In this document: in pieces, positions 34,590 to 45,040 of the stretch
Position numbering within the stretch: position 1 is the stretch's first letter
Layout of the letters: each line of letters starts with the position of its first letter
Assembly (NCBI RefSeq): GCF_030269925.1
Contig: NC_085123.1
Location: 8,370,001 to 8,434,000 of the forward strand
Direction: 5' to 3'
Length of the DNA: 64,000 nucleotides
Source: Bombyx mori
Taxonomy: Eukaryota > Arthropoda > Insecta > Lepidoptera > Bombycidae
Made by a program: the position numbers and the translations under genes
The notes under the pieces: generated by a model
The model's input: only the letters and a program-made list of their open reading frames with translations
Told to the model about the DNA's origin: nothing
Database searches by the model: none

Positions 34590-35050
34590 TTCTCACTTGG
34601 ACTGTAATTGTCTATTTTCTGTTAGTATGTATGTAGGATCGTTTGAAACCTCGGGGTCTGCGGAGGGACTTCGGTTCCCTCTGTATTCTGTACCGTATGT
34701 TCCATGCTCTAAGGAAATGTTCGAGATGATACCATCGTCTCGTTTTTACCATCGCACCGCCCGCCACCGGAGTAGAGTTCATCCATACTATCTGGAGCCA
34801 CTACGTTTATCCACAGTGCGCTTCCAGAGATCTTTTTTGCCACGTACCATCCGGCTATGAAATGAGCTCCCCTCCACGGTGTTTTCCGAGCGCTATGACA
34901 TGTCCTTCTTCAAACGAGGCTTGTGGAGAGTATTAAATGGTAGGCAGCGGCTTGGCTCTGCCTCTGGCATTGCTGACGTCCATGAGCGACGGTAACCACT
35001 CACCATCAGGTGGGCCGTAAGCTCGTCTGCCTTTAATGGCAATAAAAAAA
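34590..35050 (+). mobile_element. LINE fragment: end of reverse-transcriptase ORF plus 3' UTR
   Basis: The translated sequence holds the typical C-terminal tail of lepidopteran LINE reverse transcriptases: FPLYSVPYVP, SRFYHRTARH, FLPRTIRLWNELPSTVF and SFFKRGLWRVLNGRQRLGSA. It has an in-frame stop (TGA at 34858-34860). It ends with ggtgggccgtaagctcgtct and an A-rich tail. Fragments of the same 3' UTR lie at 46355-46475 (minus) and 49740-49885 (plus). It is dead. Confidence 0.75.
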
Positions 35051-35258
35051 ATGCATGTATATAATTTTGAGAGAGTTAATAAAGTTTCAAAGGTCGATCA
35101 AAAAAACCAAACTCAAAGATAAAGCCGAATGGTAATTTTATTGTTTCAGGTGTAATTACATTCTTTCAGAAGTTTTTATCGTTTGAAAATCGTCAACTTG
35201 AATATTGTTTCAGTTTATTAGTGTTCATCACCTAAAAACACATTTAGGAGAACAGCCG

Positions 35259-38200
35259 ATGGCGTCGACGGAGAATATTTACAATTTCATGATCATTCAC
35301 GATTTGAAGATCATAGCGACCTCAATGGGCTTCATACAATATGTTTGTCTGCTTATAGGATGTTTAACAGTAAGTATGATTATATAGTAACAGTAGCATA
35401 TTATCTATTAATATTTCCCCAATGATTCAGAAATATGACGTATTTTTATGTGTAGCTACTCAACATAATTCCTTACAAACTTATTCTGAAAAATATTACC
35501 AAAAATAAATTTATTTTGGGAGAACGACAAAGGAAAGATCTTCCACCGAGCGAATGCTCAGTAGACCGACGTCGTCCACATGTCGTTGCTTGGAACTTGT
35601 ATATTCAAACTCAAGTTGAATTTATTGGAGCTATGGGTGCAGGAGAACCATGACACATTTTCGTCGGTCATTATGGCGAACCTTGAGGAAGGCCTACGTC
35701 CAGCAGTGGGCTGATAATGATGCTGATTGATTGATACTGACAGGAATTGCAATTCTGAGATACAGGAACTATTATTTTTTTATTTTTTTATTGCTTAGAT
35801 GGGTGGAGGAGCTGATAGCAAAAAAAAATTACTGGAACCCATAGCTATGACAACGTGAATGCCGCCACCCACCTTGGCGCATTTGTATTGAACGAACGAA
35901 CCTTTAAATGGGTTTAGATGGGTGGACAAGCTCACAGACCACATGGTGTTAAATGGTTACTAGAGCCCATAGACATCTACGACGTAAATGCGCCTCCCAC
36001 CTTTAGATATAAGTTCTAAGGTCTCAACTATAGTTACAACGGCTGCCCCACCCTTCAAACCGAAACGCATTACTGCTTCACGGCAGAAATATGCAGGGCG
36101 GTGGTACCTACCCGCGCGGACTCACAAGAGGTCCTGCCACCAGTAAAAAGAAAGAAATAATAGTGTTATTTTTAATTACTACTTTATTCTGTACAAATGT
36201 CGTCAACATTTAAGAAGGCGATAAAATTATATAATAACAATATAGACAACTTTCCGAAAAAGTACCAGAGTAAATATTGTCAAATCATATTTAAAAAACA
36301 AAAAAAAAACAAGGTGAATTTTATTACAATAAAACAAGAAAATCGTCTCATTTTCAGGAGAACCCAGCATTATTTCTACCTCATTTATTCGGGCAGCTTG
36401 TCGTAATATTCATTAAAATAGTGAACGCTTTTCTTTCACTAACAAGAACAAATTCGAAGTCATTACGAGGGCTTCTGCACAAAGCACTTAGTATTTTGAT
36501 AATGACTTTCAATTGGATGCAGGAATTTTGCGTTTTTAGATTGTTTCTGTGTGTTTGTGATTTGTGAAATTATTTGCTTTTGATTAAAATATAGTTTTGT
36601 TTAAAGAAAATGGAAAATAGTGTCTGCTTTGTTTTATTTTTTATATGTTCTTATGTTTATACTTTATTGGAAATCAACATATTTTTCACATGTAGCTTAG
36701 GTCAATCAATTAGTGTTTTAGCGAAAGAGGTCTTCTTTTTAAATTGACTGTTATTAAAAAAAATATGTCAACTGCCATTTGAGTCATATTTATAGTTGGG
36801 CACCGGACTCTTCTGATCCGCGCAAAACAGATTTACGATGGTTTAAAAAGCTATATTAGAAAATGTATACAGTTTTTTGACACTGATGCTGTGCACCGCG
36901 CAGTGTATCTATCAATAGCGCCGATAAATACAAACCAATCCTTTGTCGTATTACCTAAATAGCAAAATGAACAGTGACAGTAATTTCATTTTGAATCAGA
37001 TTCGTCAGAGACACGAAAATCATGTAGATACCGTAAGTCGAATTTATTTAAGTACATATGGATTATGGTAAGGATAATTATTAATGTGATTGAATTGAAA
37101 TTTATTATTAGTAGCAAAGATAAAAGACGGGGGAACTTATATGTTATATACACACTATATACACTTATGTGGAATAAATTGCTTCAGAAAAAATACTTCA
37201 GGGAATGTGAGTCGTTTCTTTTTTAGACAGTATGAATGAAGTAATGGTAAGCTGGAGTGGTAGGTATCCCGTAACATTCCCCCAGGGAATGCTGTAGGCT
37301 GTAGGTACAATGTACAGAGGCCCAAGTACCAAAGATCCTACCACCTAGGACACTGGGATTTGGTATAATTCGAGTGGCATATCGTTATCTCGAAATTGAA
37401 TATAAAAAATTTAAGAGAGGAGACTTTCCATTACTTTTTTTTTAAATTAAAAACCCTTTACATATTCTTGATAATGTTTTGATTAATTCATTAAATCAAG
37501 GCTGAAACAAGCACCTTTTTTACTACATATACGATCATTCTTACTGGTGGTAGGACTTCTTGTGAGTCCGCACAGGCCGGTGGGGCAGCCGTTGTAGCTC
37601 AGACCTTAGAACTTATATCTCAAGGTGAGCGGCGCATTTACGTTGTAGATGTCTATGGGCTCCAGTAACCACTTAAAACCAGGTGGACTGTGAGCTCGCC
37701 CACCCATCTAAGTATTTTTTTTATCAGAATTTGACATAGATTAGTGCCCATGTGTACATAAATAAGAATACGAGAATGCCATAGTGTAAAGTATTAAAAC
37801 ATGATATTGGTCTAACTATATAATATACAATAAACACGTGACCTATTTTGTTGATTTTTTAGATAAACGCGGTCGGCGAGAATTCGCATGCCGCTCAAAT
37901 CAAGATGCGTGCTCTTCTGGTAGCCCTGCTGGGAGTTTCTATGTCGGCCTGCGCTTTTGCCTCGCAGCCAGTCGAGTTAGAGTTGGACGACGATGACGTC
38001 ACGCAAAAATTGAGTAACGTCAGTTTCGCTAGAAGGTGAATTCAAATTTTGTCTCTTTCTCCCATTTTTTTATTATCATATTATACTTTTTTTTTTATTG
38101 CTCAGATTGGTGGACGATCTCACAGCCCACCTGATGTTAAGTGGTTACTGGAGCCCATAGACATCTACAACGTGAATGCGCCACCCACCTCGAGATATAA

Positions 38201-40429
38201 GTTCTAAGGTCTCAGTATAGTTACAACGGCTACCCCACCCTTCGAACCGAAACGCATTACTGCTTCACGGCGGAAACAGGCGGGGTGGTGGTACCTACCC
38301 GTGCGGACTCCCAAGACGTCCTACCACCATTAATGATGGGCTGTGAATATTTTAGGCTACTTTATTCAAAAATATATAGATACATATTTTGTTATAGAAT
38401 TACGAAGCCCACGATCCGGCTTGTTATTGGAAATGGAAAATCCAGTGCATTTCTGACGGCAGTGACATCCTTGCTTTTACTTATCGCTGTGATGTCGAAG
38501 GTAAGTAAACAAAGCAGTCGTAGAAGTAAATTAACATGGACGTTCACAGCACAGAATCCAAGGTCAAGAACTAGATTTTGTTTTTGTTTACCGAAAACGC
38601 GTGTGAGAGATCAACATGAACACACCGAGACATCCAAAAACGAAATGTCTTCCACAAAAATACCGACTGACGAAAATCTTATCCGGTCCGGATCGTCAGG
38701 TTGTTTCCCGATGAACGAGGTGATCAAAAACCAAATCAACGTACCTACTCACATATCCGCCACGCAATATATTTGTTCTAATAATCGCAATGGTGTGCAG
38801 ACACAAGTTTAAATTATATTATTTGAGTTCTGGCCATCGCGCCAACGAATTATAAAAAAAAAAGAATGCGGAATAACCAACCCTGTATGAATCGAGATTT
38901 TCTGACTGAATAATATGACCAGTATGTACTCGCAGAATTTATATTTTACTAGCCGTACTCGCCCGCTTCGCTGGGCATTAAAATTAACATTATTATTTAT
39001 TTTCATTATTATTAGGCAGTCCAACATTCATATATAAATATTAGCCTATCCATTAAGTAGGTACATGTATTTTCTACATGGATACCAAGTTTCAAGTCAA
39101 TCGGATGCACGGTTCAGTTGTTCGGAACATCCGTAAAAACCATTGTAGATTTATATATTAATACGGTATAAAACTTGGATACGAAAATTATGTTTAATGA
39201 AATTTAGCTGTGCAAATGTGTAAACGGTATAAAAATCTCCGTGGAATTTAATTTAATTTCATAAGACTAAAAGGTAAAGTCTGCAAAAAAAGTGAAATAA
39301 AATAAAATTAAAAATGTAATTACGGTTTGATTCAGCAATCGTGGTGGCGTCGCGGTGCTCGATGGCTTGCAGCACCGGCTCTATTGGTAGTCGCTTTAGA
39401 AGCTGCTTCAGATGCGAGCGACGCGCTATTGGCTGCGGTGCTGCGGGGTTCGGCTGAACCAGCCAAAATTGCCCTACAGACTATCGGTGCAGGATTACTT
39501 GTCACGGTCGAAATACTGGTTTGGTAAGGTTCCTTGAATAAAACAATTATATATTTGTCCTTTCTGCTTAATTTCCTCGAATGTTGAATAACGAATATTG
39601 AAATTTAATTATTGTTTAAAGTAGACAAAAAGTTGATAATCCGTTGTTGATTCAATCCTTAAGTGACTTTTTGGCGGGAACGCGAGGAGTGAGGTTGTGC
39701 AATTTGTTTTATTTTGCCTATTTAGTATTTCTTCAGGTTTAATTGTCTAACTGTGGTTTATTAACTGTTTAGTATCTGTCAAAGTACACAAATGTGGGAA
39801 AATGAAGCAAAGCCGCTGGACGTAACGTTTCGGGATCCTCCAAAAAGTCCACTGAAAAAATCTCAGTAAATGACCACAATTTTACTAAGACTACTAAGAT
39901 TTTACTTCATCCCACATCATCTCATCTCATTTCATTTAAGTTCATCACAGTTGATTAATGTCTCAAATTAATCATGTTCATTTCATTTCACTCCATATTA
40001 TCATTTTCATAGAAATAACAATATAAATTAAAATGAGACACGACTTAAAGGTCTTAGTTACCAGGTCATAAAATCACTTAAAAAAAAAGAATCAATCCTT
40101 AAGTTTTAGTGGCAGGATATCGCATTGAAACACGTGGACGACGGGCTGCCCGATGGCGATAGTCTGGAATTATGCTCTGAAAATTCTTGATGCTTGATTT
40201 CGCTGGATGGGGAATAATAGAACAGGTTGCCGCTAATTACTGCAGCGGGGATGTTTCAGTTTTCATCATGTTAAAAATCAATGGAACGTTTATTTTCAAA
40301 CTATTTAGTTGATAGTTTAATTTTTATGGTTTCAGGTACTTTATAGCTAAATTTTTTGAATACAGTCCACCGCCCTTAGTCGAAGACAAAGACAGAGAAA
40401 CTGTAAAGGCATCGCCAGAATCACAATGA
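35259..40429 (+). CDS. Multi-span membrane protein, 222 aa, 5 exons, unknown family
   Basis: Exons are 35259-35369, 37863-38035, 38398-38500, 39336-39523 and 40336-40429, all GT-AG with matching phases. Hydrophobic segments lie at about residues 18-42, 53-71, 112-127, 137-155 and 176-198, giving four or five membrane spans. An acidic run DDDD (79-82) lies in the loop after the second span, and the C-terminus is charged (EDKDRETVKASPESQ). AATAAA at 40468-40473 lies 39 bp after the stop. The first exon may begin at an acceptor at 35213, and the frame is open upstream of the chosen ATG to that point. I do not recognise the family; it resembles small insect four-span proteins in general build only. 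Introns contain Bm1 and RTE-like repeats. A second candidate first exon lies at 36967. Confidence 0.8.
35775..36147 (-). repeat. Two Bm1-type SINEs in tandem, minus strand
   Basis: 35775-35880 is a decayed partial copy (ttgcttagatgggtgg...cgccacccacc). 35920-36147 is better preserved, from gatgggtggacaagctcac to gaggtcctgccaccagta. Both lie in intron 1 of the 222-aa membrane protein gene. Confidence 0.75.
36967..37032 (+). other. Candidate alternative first coding exon
   Basis: ATG opens a 22-codon frame (MNSDSNFILNQIRQRHENHV...) that ends exactly at a consensus donor GTAAGT in phase 0. That phase matches the acceptor at 37863 of the 222-aa membrane protein gene. Using it would replace the first 37 residues and remove most of the first membrane span. 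This is a prediction from splice phase only. Confidence 0.4.
37542..37713 (+). repeat. Bm1-type SINE with internal deletion
   Basis: It runs from tactggtggtaggacttctt to cacccatctaagta. About 70 bp between the cacagg and the ggtggggcagccg blocks are missing. It ends 150 bp before exon 2 of the membrane protein gene. Confidence 0.75.
38089..38332 (-). repeat. Bm1-type SINE, minus strand
   Basis: A T-run at 38089 (the A-tail) is followed by the complete 3' body up to acgtcctaccaccattaatg. It occupies most of the short intron between exons 2 and 3 of the 222-aa membrane protein gene. Confidence 0.82.
38945..39175 (+). repeat. RTE-like retroelement tail
   Basis: It starts ttactagccgtactcgcccg and carries aagtttcaagtcaatcgg and ttcggaacatccgtaaaaac before a TA-rich end. 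The build is that of lepidopteran RTE-type 3' ends. It lies between exons 3 and 4 of the membrane protein gene. Confidence 0.5.
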
Positions 40430-40636
40430 AGCTTTTTTTATTTTTTTATTATCTACATTTTTTTTTAAATAAAACAACTAATATCATTATATAAGATAGT
40501 TTATTTTTAATAGGTATATGTTACGTACTACATAAGGCCACGTTACGATTAAGCTTACATTGCATGAAGGCACTGGTTATGTGTTCAAGAATAATTGTGG
40601 TTGGGAAGTCCAGTTTTATTAAAAATCAACTCCAAA

Positions 40637-40945
40637 TTAATTCAAGACAGTCACTGTAGCAAAACCACTATCGTGGCTACAAATAGTATATTCTTTACAA
40701 AATATATTCTTGGCTGTGGTCACATGATTCAAAATATACATTTTGACTAAATTTTGCCATAAAAACCATAAAAGTACGGTTTGCAAAACTGACGATAACA
40801 ATAATATATGTTTATTACATTGTTGACATGTCATCTTCTCAAAACATTTCCTTCTAAACGAACATAATAACGTTTTACAAATGGAGGTGTGTGCAAATAC
40901 TAATATACCTTTTGCAGCTTCAGAATGCTTCAGCAAATGATACAA
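40637..40945 (-). CDS. Hypothetical small protein, 102 aa, doubtful
   Basis: The open frame has a Cys-rich middle (CFEKMTCQQC) and a hydrophobic stretch (LLLSSVLQTVLLWFLW). A minus-strand AATAAA (plus-strand tttatt at 40615-40620) lies just after its stop, convergent with the membrane protein gene. No family is recognised and the surrounding sequence gives no clear splice context. It may be a chance frame. Confidence 0.2.
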   Translation of the reverse strand: MYHLLKHSEAAKGILVFAHTSICKTLLCSFRRKCFEKMTCQQCNKHILLLSSVLQTVLLWFLWQNLVKMYILNHVTTAKNIFCKEYTICSHDSGFATVTVLN

Positions 40946-42350
40946 TATGAACGATTGCTAAAAGTAACATTTAAATTTTTAATTTTAATATTAATACGTG
41001 AAGCAAAAACTTTGTACCCCTTTTTACGAAAATTGCGCGGACGGAGGAGTATGAAATTTCTCACGCTTATAGAGAAGGAGTGCACAATGCTAATATTTTT
41101 TTCAAATAATGCATAAAAGATACTTTAAATCAATAAAGAAAACATTACACACACTACCATTTATTTGACACAACACATACATAAAAATATATTCTTTGTT
41201 TACTGTCAATTGGGAAGCTTTTGTTATTGTTTAAAGTCTGTGGTCGAATTGAAAATAGATTAATATTGTTTGTCTTTAATATTATTGATCTATAGTGCAG
41301 TTTTGGCGAATACTGTGATAATATCGAAATGTCATAGTGTTTGACAATAGAACCATAATGTGTGAATTTATAATTTCAATTAATTATAGTCGAATCTCGA
41401 ATACTGCGGGGCCACTAGTACTTTTAAAATCACCCAAACTTAATATACAAAATGTCTATCCATATAAAATAATATATATTTTTAGTAGCAAAAATGAAAC
41501 AGTACAAGAATCTTTTTCCTATGTTTGTCGACCGAATTACTCTTTTATCATGTTTTGTAGTTTACAAACTTTAGTATTGCCAATTAAAAAAGGCCGGAAA
41601 TTTTATTCACTTTTCCCATAGAAAAATGTTTGTAACGAAACAGACAGAAGAGAAAACGTTATACATGGAAAGGAATTCTCAACCTTGAAGCATCAGTTCT
41701 AATGGTCGAATTTTGACCTTGAGGAGCACTATGCAGGACCAATTTAGTTATATTGTTTAATACTTTTTTTAGAGCTAAGGATATTGTTTTGTCTTCCGAA
41801 AACTTCAATCTTGTCGAGTCGGCACTATGGAAGGTATAGGCTATAAGCAAGGGGCACAAATTGGCACTAACTACTATATGAAATTTAAAGTTTCAGAAAG
41901 TAGATTTTATTAATTTAAAGTTATATTCATTGGCGAAGTTTCTTAAATAAGTAATGGTACCAATTAATTGTTAAATAACCAACCGAATTGGTTATTCAAA
42001 TGTCAAAATCAAACAACTTAATATATCGTCTTTTCGCATTAAAAGTGTACAATTTCCAAATACATTCGAAATTGAGTTAATATGCGGAATCATTTGGTAT
42101 CACCAGTATTTTTCTCATAAATACTGTCAAAAGAGCGTAGTTTAGTTTTTTTTTTTTTAGTTTATCTATGTTGTGTGTCTACTATTAACAAAATTAATAT
42201 ATAATTTTATCTTACTTTAAAATACAGATAATGTAACTGGTAAAAAATAAAAATTAAATGTTGCAAATATGATTAATATTAAAAATATCACAATATGTCA
42301 AACCTTTAAAACACTCTCCTGCAAAATAAGTAAGTTTTGAGATTATACAG

Positions 42351-43634
42351 CTTCGATCAACAATAGTAACTAGATTTCGGATCGGTGCAAAAATCCGTCT
42401 CATTAAATAACAGCGCACTTGAAATGTGAGCTCTTATTTTGTTTAGTTCACTTCAGGCACAGCCAATGTCAACCCGTCTCACAATGCCGCAGTGTGTATT
42501 CAAAAGTTGCAAAAAATGCCCGAAAAAGCAATTTAACGGCCGGAGTTTCTTACTTTCGGTAAGTACATGAAGTATACGTTATATTTTAAGCTTTAAACTA
42601 ATAAATAATATTACATTTTAAACAAAATTACCGATTTTTAACCACCGCTACAAATGTTGGCCAAGGCTCGCCAACACTTGGACAAAATTTTTGTTTAACA
42701 GAAAAGTAAATGCATGGAGTAGATTTGTGTTGTAATAATTTTTAAAAATTTGTTAGCAGTACTTCAAAATTGGTTAGTTAAAATTGGTTAATTCTGCTTT
42801 TGTGTCTGTTTGTTGGATTCTCATTGGATACTTGGCTTTTCTTTTTTATTTTAGCAATCACGTGTGCAGAATGGATCTCGATTGTCGCCAGAGAAAGAAG
42901 AGATTACTTTTATAAGCCAGCTAGGAACTCCACTCATTGACACTGGACATCTTTGCCTTCCGTGTTCACGGCTACTGAAACGTGGCCGAAGCATTGTAAT
43001 AAAAATATCGCGCTTAAAACCGTTTAAACGTTGTTTTATTATATGTACTAGTCGCGAAAACATAAAAATATACTATAAAAATATCTATTACACAAAACGT
43101 AACGCTAATAAAATAATAAGTAATGTATAGATACTAACAAACATAAATCCTCAAAACATAAAAAGTAAACAACTAAACTTTTACTTTTATTCATATAATA
43201 AATTATTTCACTGTTCAACGCGACTCCGTTACCTCCTGTAGTAAATAGAAATTGAAATTTCAAGAAGCAAAAATAAATAAAACAAAACGATGTTAGTTCT
43301 CAAAGCTATAACGGAAAAAGTTACTTTATTTGTTGGCGCATAAAGTTGATTTAACATTAAAGATTGTTTAACATATGCCTTTTCATTTGTAAGTGACAGG
43401 AGTAATTTATTGCTTTGTGACGAATGATTGTAAGTATTAGATAATGTTTTGGAGATTTGGAACTTTATTACTAGGTGGCATAGTTGTAATTAGTTTGAAC
43501 TTAAAACTGTTTCAAAACTTTTTTCTCCGTTTGTTGTAAACCAACGTAGCTATGTATGTATGTATATTCACGCGGACAGTTTTTGCTTCGATTTTGTACG
43601 TGTCCCTTTATCTAGTTACAATTGTTGATCGAAG
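42351..43634. mobile_element. DNA transposon with 24-bp inverted ends and 8-bp target duplication
   Basis: The left end 42351-42374 (cttcgatcaacaatagtaac...) and the right end 43611-43634 are inverted copies with one mismatch. Both flanks carry ttatacag (42343-42350 and 43635-43642), an 8-bp target duplication. P-element, hAT and a few other superfamilies make 8-bp duplications, but the termini do not look like the usual hAT CAG ends. It contains one small spliced frame. A lone related end occurs near 9534. Confidence 0.82.
42466..43130 (+). CDS. Cys-rich small protein inside the 8-bp-TSD transposon, 2 exons
   Basis: Exons are 42466-42558 and 42855-43130 (GTAAGT donor, TAG acceptor, phase 0), giving 122 aa. 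The start is ATG at 42466, with a second in-frame ATG at 42484 (MPQCVFKSCKKCPKK). The N-terminus, starting Met-Pro and a C-x3-C pair, is faintly like a THAP zinc-finger start. A second pair, CLPC, lies in exon 2, and the C-terminus is Lys/Tyr/Asn-rich. The His and the AVPTP-like motif of a real THAP domain are not seen, so this is only a suggestion. Being enclosed by transposon ends, it is probably a remnant of a transposase or a captured exon. Confidence 0.4.
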
Positions 43635-43968
43635 TTATACAGTTTTAATGCGAGAAAATGATATTATTAAGACTCACAGTGTGCATTTCCAATTAAATAT
43701 ATTTTAGTACATTTTTTTTAATACTTCCTAATAATATAATACATATATACGCAACTATATTGAAGGCTCAATAATCTCAAGCTATGCGTATAAGTTACAT
43801 GTAACTATTTCTATTCGGTTTGTGCTAAGGTATGTATAATATATAGCATTATTAATATTATATACCTTATTGTATTATTAATACAATGTATTAAAATTTT
43901 AATACAGTAATCTCCTCTATAACACGGTAGATTGGTTCCGCGTTAAAGGAAACGCGTTGCAGAAGTGT

Positions 43969-44186
43969 TGGACGAGCTCACAGCCCATTTGGTGTTAAGT
44001 GGTTACTGGAGCCCATAGACATCTACGACGTAAATGCGCCATCCACCTTGAGATATAAGTTCTAAGGTCTCAAGTATAGTTACAACGGCTGCTCCACCGT
44101 TCAAACCGAAACGACTGTTTCGCGGCAGAAATAGGCAGGGTGGTGGTACCTACCCGCGCGGACTCACAAGAGGTCCTACCACCAGT
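43969..44186 (-). repeat. Bm1-type SINE, minus strand
   Basis: It runs from gacgagctcacagcccattt to gaggtcctaccaccagtaaa. The A-tail region is lost or replaced, and it lacks a few bases around the cgaaacg block. Confidence 0.8.
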
Positions 44187-44202
44187 AAAGTAAAAGCACT
44201 GC

Positions 44203-44315
44203 TTTTGCTAGGGCTAGTGTTAGCAACGACCTTTGGTTAGAGCCCCGTGAGCTCATTTACTGGCTCGGCGAATCTGGTATAACCCTTCGAGGTTAATAGA
44301 ATAGGTAGAAGAAAA
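44203..44315 (+). repeat. LINE 3'-tail fragment (gagccccgtgagctc family)
   Basis: It carries gctagggctagtgttagcaa, gagccccgtgagctcattt and cccttcgaggttaata. It resembles the tail at 20130-20255 and is placed between two Bm1 copies. Confidence 0.55.
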
Positions 44316-44378
44316 TAAAAGGGGATAAATTATATTGTTTCGAGCACTCACTACTACAGTAGAATACATTTCTACTTT

Positions 44379-44623
44379 TTTTTTTTTTATTGCTTAGGTG
44401 GGTGGACGAGTTCACAGCCCACCTGGTGTTAAGTGGTTACTGGAGCCTATAGACATCTACAATGTAACTGCACCACCCACCTCGAGATATAAGTTCTAAG
44501 GTCTCAGTATAGTTACAACGGCTACCCCAACCTTCGAACCGAAACGCATTACTGCTTCACGGCGGAAATAGGCGGGGTGGTGGTACCTACTCGTGCGGAA
44601 TCCCAAGAGGTCCTACCACCAGT
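44379..44623 (-). repeat. Bm1-type SINE, minus strand
   Basis: A long T-run (A-tail), then ttgcttaggtgggtggacga through to gaggtcctaccaccagtgat. Complete for the 3' body; one of the best preserved minus-strand copies. Confidence 0.85.
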
Positions 44624-45040
44624 GATTACGCAAATTATAATTTTGCGGGTTTGATTTGCCTGAAACCTCTGCCTTTACATACAGCATATTTCCGGAGATA
44701 AATTTCTCCTATGGGCAAAAAACGTACTTACTATTCTAATTTCACACGACACAGCCAATAATTTTCGTAGCACATCGTTCCATTTAACATTTTAAAAATC
44801 ATTGAATACTCTATAAAATAATTGAATAATATGCTATATATTAAATATTTAGTAACTTGATTGATATGCGATATAGTTTCCTTATATTTTTACTACTTAT
44901 CAAACAATACTACCAAACGTTATTCTTGTTTAACATATTAAAATTTGGTTTCTTTTAAAATAAAAGAAAAGGAAAAAAAAACAGTTGAATAAACACTAAG
45001 GAAAAAAAAACAGCTGTAAATTAAAAAAAAAAAAAAACTT

